Source: Cepaea nemoralis
Taxonomy: Eukaryota > Mollusca > Gastropoda > Stylommatophora > Helicidae
Assembly: GCA_014155875.1 (NCBI GenBank)
Contig: JACEFZ010028120.1
Coordinates: forward strand, 43,501-107,500
Direction of reading: 5' to 3'
Length of the DNA stretch: 64,000 nt
Part shown: positions 58,480-64,000 of the stretch, piece by piece
How positions within the stretch are numbered: the first letter of the stretch is position 1
Layout of the letters: each line of letters begins with the position of its first letter
The notes under the pieces: model-generated
What the model saw: the letters and a program-made list of their open reading frames with translations, nothing else
What the model was told of the DNA's origin: nothing
Database searches by the model: none
Program-made: the position numbers and the translations under genes

Positions 58480-58600
58480 AATCTGAAAACAGCGTAACCG
58501 TCTCGCCTGGTTGACCAGCGCTGACAGAAGTTTATAATCCGTTTGACAATCTGAAAACATACAATCGTGGCCGTCTCGGCTGGTAGACAGTAGAAACAGA
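58480..58600. repeat. Two tandem copies of about 70 bp
   Basis: GACAATCTGAAAACA, then CGTCTCGCCTGGTTGACCAG in one copy and CGTCTCGGCTGGTAGACAG in the next. Confidence 0.6.
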
Positions 58601-58639
58601 GAGAACTCCGTCTATTTATGAGCGGCACAAAGATCCCCC

Positions 58640-59205
58640 TGCAGAGATCATGACATCAACTGAGGGACTATAATGATACCATCCATTGGAGGAGAACATG
58701 TTGATAATACTTACCACTGAGAGAGACAAATGTGATAATACGTACCACCGAGGGAGACAACTGTAATAATACCACAGACTGGAGGAGAAAACTCTGATAA
58801 CACCATTGACTGAGGGAGACATCTGTGATAATACCAGCGACTGAGGACAGTAACTGTGATAATACCAGCGACTAAAGGGAATAGCTGTGATAATACCAGC
58901 GACTGACGGAAATGACTTTGATAATACCAGCGACTGAGGGAAATAACTGTGATAATACCAGCGACTGAGGGAATAACTGTGATAATACCAGCGACTGAGG
59001 GAAATAACTGTGATAATACCAGCGAATGTGGGAAATAACTGTGATAATACCAGCGACTGAGGGAAATAACTGTGATAATACCAGCGACTGAGGGAAATAA
59101 CTGTGATAATACCAGCGAATGTGGGAAATAACTGTGATAATACCAGCGACTGAGGGAAATAACTGTGATAATACCAGCGACTGAGGGAAATAACTGTGAT
59201 GCAAC
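58640..59205. repeat. 31-bp minisatellite
   Basis: Units GATAATACCAGCGACTGAGG plus GAAATAACTGT; near-perfect copies from about 58,920 to 59,200 and diverged copies to the left. A higher-order pattern is visible: the variant GCGAATGTGGG recurs every third unit. 31 is not a multiple of 3, so frames rotate and no real protein is encoded. Confidence 0.95.
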
Positions 59206-59374
59206 AATCGATATTTATACAGACGCAGTATAACACCCCAGAACCTGATATTACAGCTATATTCATTTGCTGCATTAAATAATAGCATGCATTGTTTATT
59301 ATAAGAGTGTTTGTTGTGTCATCACCGAAACTTACAATTAGAGCAAAAAAATATAATACAATTACAATATCAAA

Positions 59375-59815
59375 ACTAACTAGATTGTCTGCAAGAAAGG
59401 TACAAATGACTAGATTGTCTTAAGTAAAGTACAAAATTGTCTGTAAGAAAGGTAAAAATGACTAGATTGTCTGTAAGAAAGATACAAATGACTAGATTAT
59501 ATGTAAGAAAGGTACACATGACTTGATTGTCGGTAAGAAAGGTACAACTGACTATATTGTCGGTATGAAAGGTACAAATGACTAGATTGTCTGTAAGTAA
59601 AGTACAATGTTTGTAAGAAAGGTACAAATGACTAGACTGTTTGTAAGCAAAATACACATGACTTGATTGTCTGTAAGAAAGGTACGCATGACTAGTTTGT
59701 CTGTAAGAAAAGTACAAATGACTAGATTGTTTGTAAGAATGATATTCATGACTACACTTTAAGAAAGGTACAAATGACTAGATTGTCTGTAAGAAAGGTA
59801 CACATGACGTTTCAA
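59375..59815. repeat. 30-bp minisatellite
   Basis: Units GACTAGATTGTCTGTAAGAA plus AGGTACAAAT, about 13 copies with small deletions. The period is divisible by 3, so the minus strand stays open (113 codons of FLTDNLVICT-like repeats). Confidence 0.95.
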
Positions 59816-60432
59816 ATGTATTCATGCTAGAATCACAGACGCGAAACGCTTTCTTCTGATCATAAGGTCTTTGATTGCTGACATGTTGCCAATTATCCAC
59901 CCGCCATTTTCCATATCCAGCGGCAAGGAGCCTGGTGTTTGTGCTCAGTTTTCAATCGTGAAGTTACAGGATTATGACACTATATGAGCAGATAAGGCGA
60001 CGAATCCGCTATCCAAGGAGTTAATAACCTACAGCGTTGCTTGTTCTCTGCCACGCGTGCCACCAACGTCAGCTTGATGCTCTCAGCAAGTGTACGTGCA
60101 GTAGGTTGTTGCATGTTCTCTGCCACACGTGGCCACTAACTTGATGCTCTCAGCAAGTTTACGTGCATTAGTTTATTGGACCTGTGGCTTAGGTGCGGTG
60201 AACGCATGTCAGAATTTCCCGCCAAGCCGATCAATAGTTTGAGATCAGCTGCAGACGACTTGGCAGCAGATCGCCTTGTGTTTATTTGAATGGTATGAGC
60301 GTCGATCGTTCAGTAAACTGTGGCAAACTACTGAACAATAATAGTGCTTAGTAAATCACCATCAATCAAAAGATGCTGTGGCTGACTGGGACGCCCTATA
60401 CAGGATATGCTGTTAATATTTTGTTATTGCTA
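59816..60432. other. No gene; short duplication
   Basis: Contains an imperfect tandem duplication of about 75 bp (GTTCTCTGCCACGCGTGCCA and GTTCTCTGCCACACGTGGCC, each followed by TTGATGCTCTCAGCAAGT) at 60,040-60,175. Nothing else recognised. Confidence 0.5.
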
Positions 60433-62476
60433 CGAACGAACAAACGAACGAACTTTATTTTCGAAGGGTAACAAATTGGGCACGCAGGCCCGTCTTACAT
60501 TCGCCCTTCCAATCACTCATCTTTCGTTCATCAGTGCATAGTGCATTCACATAGGGAAAAACATTGTCAAATGAATGTTGTAAACATAAACAATGCTTGC
60601 TACCATGTTATGAGACAAATCCAATCCCCTATCCATCCGCGTGTCCCCCCCCCCCCCCACACACATATCCACCACCAAACCACACACATACCCACAGGCA
60701 CATACATGCCCCCATATATCCACCAATCCCCCAACCCACACATTCCACACACACCCCCCACATACACCATCTCCCCACCCAAAACACACACATTTCCCAC
60801 CCACCACACATCCCCCCACACACACATCCCAACACACACATTCCCCACCCACCCACACACAAACCTTGGCACACATGCATGCATCCACCCATCCATACCC
60901 ACTCACACAACCCCCACCTTCATACATCTCCCCATCCACACGCACACATCCTCCACCCATCAGATAACCTACTAACACTCACCCACCCACATATCCTGCA
61001 CCACCCACCCATACACCCCCAACGACTCAGCCAAACACACATCCCCCAACCACATATCCAACACCCACACACACGTATTCCCACCAACTCACTTATCCCG
61101 CACCTACCCACACACAAAACCCTCACCTACCATCACATCCCCCACTTACATACATCACCCACCCACAAATCTCCCCCACCTACACAATCTCCCCCACCCA
61201 CACATCCCGCACCCACACACACACACATCCCCACCCACCCCAACCTACACACACTCACCCTCCCACAATCCTCCACCCACCCACTCGCCAACCACCCCCC
61301 CCCCCCCCGATCTCCAATCCCCAATCACACATCCCTTAACTACACATCTCACCACCCACACACTCACACACACACATCTCCCCACCCATACACACATCCT
61401 CACCCACACCAACACATTCCTCATCCAAAAACACACATCAACCACCCACAAACACCCAGCCACCCACATATACCCACCCACACACATCCGCCTTCCCACC
61501 CACACACATCCGCCTTCCCATCCACACACACCCCAACCCATACACTCATCTCTCACACATATCCACCCACTCACGTACTCATCCATCAACCACTCAAACC
61601 CACACATCACCCACCCACTCATCAACACATGCATCTCTCATCTACCCTCCCACCCACACACACCCTAACCACCCAGCCAGATACACATCCCCCATCCTCA
61701 CATACATCCTTCATCCACCCGCACATCGCACACCTCACCCATCCCTCACACATCTACCCTACCACACAACACCCCACCCATAACGCATTCCCCTCACACA
61801 CACACACACATCCTTCCACATGCATTCCCCATACACATCCTCGCCCACACATCTCTCACCCACACACACATCTCCCCACCACCCATCATCCCCCAACTAC
61901 AAACATCCTCACCCCAATACATACATCCTCCACCCACTAACATTTACCCCAACCACACTCACATACTTCCACCCACACATACATATCCCATCACACACAC
62001 GCCCCACACCCATCCCCCACACCCATTACACACCCACCCCGCAACCCACACACATCTCCCACACACCCATTCACCCACCCAAATACACATTCCCTACCCA
62101 CACCCCCAACCCACCAACACCCACATACTTCCAACTATCCTCCCAAATATCCCAATCCACACACACATCTCTCACACACACATCTCATCACGCATCAACT
62201 CACACACATCCCCAACACGCAATCCCTCCACACATACATTCCCCCCACCCCACACACACACATCCCTCACATACACACCCGTACACACATCCTGACATCT
62301 AGACACATACTTGATGCCTAACATGATCACTGAAACTAATAAGAACAAACTCCCACACTTTACACACAGTTGAGACACTGACGATTGTCGGGAGCATTCT
62401 CGCAAAAATGGTAAGACATGAAGAATTTTTACATATACATTGTGTAGCGTAAAATAATTGGTGATGCAATTAAACA
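60433..62476 (-). mobile_element. CACCCA-minisatellite retroposon, copy 6, full unit
   Basis: Left (its 3-prime) end: (GAAC)n, AACTTTATTTTCGAAGGG, GGCACGCAGGCCCGTCTTAC, to AAACAATGC at about 60,595. Array 60,610-62,300. Right (its 5-prime) end: GAACAAACTCCCACACTTTA, TGACGATTGTCGGGAGCATT, CATTGTGTAGCGTAAAAT, GATGCAATTAAAC. Mirror of copy 5. Long frames of PTHTHPPTHP type are repeat translations. Confidence 0.82.
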
Positions 62477-62630
62477 CACTCTCTCTCTCCTTGCTGTTCT
62501 TTGTTAGCCTTGAATGATGTGTGAATGAAATAATGTATGAAAGAGAGTGATAGAAGGGCAGAATGTTAGACGGGCCTGCGTGCCCAATTCTTAACCCTTT
62601 GAAAATAAAGTTTGTTCGTTCATTCACTAA
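62477..62630 (+). mobile_element. LINE-type 3-prime tail (same type as 40,795-40,950)
   Basis: GTTAGCCTTGAATGATGTGTG, GAAAGAGAGTGATAGAAGG, GTTAGACGGGCCTGCGTGCC, AATAAA at 62,604-62,609 and a GTTCGTTC tail. Matches the 3-prime UTR of the L2/CR1-like LINE at 40,795-41,264 more closely than that of the minisatellite units. Confidence 0.65.
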
Positions 62631-62654
62631 CGCTCTTACTCACATTACAATAAT

Positions 62655-62815
62655 GTTACATTATCTTCTTATATATAAAAGGCAATCTCCGTCTGTATGT
62701 CTGTATGTATGTCCTTTATGCGTTCGCGAACGGTCCATCCGATTGAAATGAAATTTTCTACACGTCTTCCTTTCATTCCCGAGCAGCCAACTGTCATAGT
62801 TTTTTTTTTCTTCTT
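62655..62815 (+). mobile_element. Possible Helitron 5-prime end
   Basis: TCTTCTTATATATAAAAGGC, then CCGTCTGTATGTCTGTATG and CGCGAACGGTCCATCCGATT, GAAATGAAATTTTCTACACG. This order (TC start, TATATAAAA, GTCTGT repeats, then a block about a query CGATT and AAATTT-TACACG) is typical of many invertebrate Helitrons. No Rep/helicase and no 3-prime hairpin end are in view; the sequence passes into the TCC tract. Confidence 0.4.
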
Positions 62816-62874
62816 CGTCCTCCTACCTCCCCCCTCCCTAAATACGTACGTAAATATATGATGATGATGATGAA

Positions 62875-64000
62875 AGAATCCCCGAACCTCCTCCTCCCTC
62901 TCCCTCCTCCTTCTCCCTCTTCCTCTCCCCTCCTCCTCCATTCTCCTCCCTCCTCCTTCCTCCTTCTCACTCCTCCTTCTCCCTCTTCCTCCTCCATCCT
63001 ACTCCCTCCTCCTCCCTTCTCCTCTTCCCTCTACCTCCTCCTCCTCCCTCTACCTCCTCTTCCTCCTCCTCTTCCACCTCCCTTTCCTTCCTCCCCTCCT
63101 CATTCTCCTTCCTCTCCCTCCTCCTCATCTTCCACCTCCCTTTCCTTCCTCCCCTCCTCATTTTCCCTCATCCTCCCTCTCCCTCCTCCCCCTCCTTTCT
63201 CCTTTTCCCTCCACCTCCTCCTCTCCCCTTCTCCTCCCTCCTTCCCTTCCTCTATCCTCCTCCCTTCTCCCCTCCCTCCTTCTTCCTCCTCCTCCTCCTA
63301 CCCTCTTCCTCTTCCCCTCCCCATCCTCCCTCTCCCTCCTCCATCCTCCTCCTCCCTCTTCCTCCTCCCTCTTCCTCCTCCTCCCTCCTCCTCTCTCCTC
63401 CTCCCTTTTCCTCCCTCTACCTTCTCCCTCCTCCTCCATCATCCACATCCCTCCTCCTCCTCTCCCCTCCTCCTCCTACCCTCTTCCTCTTCCCCTCTCC
63501 CTCCTCTTCCTCCTCCATCCTCCTCCTCCCTCTTCCTCTTCCTCCATCCTCCTCCATCCTCCTCCCTCTTCGTTCTCCTCCTCTCTCCTCCTCCCTCCTC
63601 CTCCCTCTTCCTCCCCCTCCCTCCTCCTCCTCCCCCTCTTTCTCCTCCCTAATCCTTCTACCTCTTTCTCCCTCCTCCTCCTCTCTCCTCCTCCCTCCTT
63701 CTCCCTCCTCCTCCCTCTCCCTCCTCCTCCTGCGTTCTCCTCCTCCCTCCTTCTCCCTCTTCCTCCTCCATCATCCTTCTTCCTCCTCCTAATACCTCCT
63801 CCTCCCTCCTCCTCCATCCTCCTCCTCCTCCTTCTCTTCCCCCCTCATCCTCCCTCCTATTCCTCGCTACTCCTCCTCCTCTCTCCGCCTATCTCTTCCT
63901 CCCTCCTCCTACCTCCTCTCTCCTCCTCCCTCCTCCCTTTTCCTCCCTCTACCTCCTCCCTCCTCTTCCTTCTCCCACATCCCTCCTCCTCCCTCTTCCT
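62875..64000. repeat. Polypyrimidine (TCC/TTCC/CTCCTC)n tract, runs off the window
   Basis: More than 1.1 kb almost without purines on the plus strand apart from isolated A. Long frames on both strands are by-products. Confidence 0.95.

Noticed and set aside
58616..59288. 219-codon WYYHSYFPQSLVLSQ repeat frame
   Set aside because: Translation of the 31-bp minisatellite cycling through three frames.
62858..63817. Ser/Pro-rich and Glu/Arg-rich frames at the right edge
   Set aside because: Both arise from the TCC-type polypyrimidine tract and its complement.

Overview
The window is repeat-rich eukaryotic, almost certainly animal, DNA. It has no operons, ribosome binding sites or compact genes. 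Most recognisable coding sequence belongs to retrotransposons, nearly all decayed. The rest is microsatellite, minisatellite and AT-rich spacer. The mix (Ty3/gypsy elements with integrase ahead of reverse transcriptase, RNase H-bearing LINEs, APE-type LINEs, tRNA-derived SINEs, a Penelope-like motif, a possible Helitron end, long GATA/CAGA/CACCCA arrays) would fit a lophotrochozoan such as a mollusc. The phylum is inferred, not shown. Only two short stretches (448-750 minus and about 32,736-32,927 minus) look as if they might be host coding sequence; the second ends at a perfect splice donor.

Layout. 0.4-7.3 kb: LTR element 1 (961-7311, plus; 5-bp TSD CTATA) with gag, zinc knuckles, protease and an integrase remnant but no reverse transcriptase. 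7.9-13.1 kb: a CACCCA-minisatellite retroposon, LINE fragments and microsatellites. 13.1-25.7 kb: a second minisatellite retroposon split by LTR element 3 (13,823-24,772, minus; TSD CCTAC), which itself holds a 3.3-kb LINE (14,531-17,794). 25.7-32.4 kb: a Penelope-type hammerhead-like motif, a LINE with a 12-bp TSD inside another CACCCA array, and two more minisatellite retroposons. 32.5-41.5 kb: LINE fragments of several families and two tRNA-derived SINEs, one of them inside a LINE. 41.7-44.4 kb: several minisatellites and the second copy of a dispersed composite repeat. 44.8-55.7 kb: a LINE split by LTR element 2 (46,261-55,151, plus; TSD CTAT), the most complete element here. 55.7-60.4 kb: LINE and SINE debris and two minisatellites. 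60.4-64 kb: a full minisatellite retroposon, a LINE-type 3-prime tail, a possible Helitron end, and a (TCC)n-like tract that runs off the window.

How the parts relate. The three LTR elements share a Gag N-terminus, related capsid or zinc-knuckle regions, and a similar protease. Element 2 reads gag-PR-IN-RT-RNaseH, the Ty1/copia-like domain order known from the Gmr1-like branch of Ty3/gypsy. The minisatellite retroposons share their 3-prime tail (AATAAA plus a short tandem tail) with an L2/CR1-like LINE fragment at 40.8-41.3 kb, which suggests they are non-autonomous elements moved by a LINE of that type. Nothing here appears fully intact: every long pol or RT frame carries stops, frameshifts or truncation.
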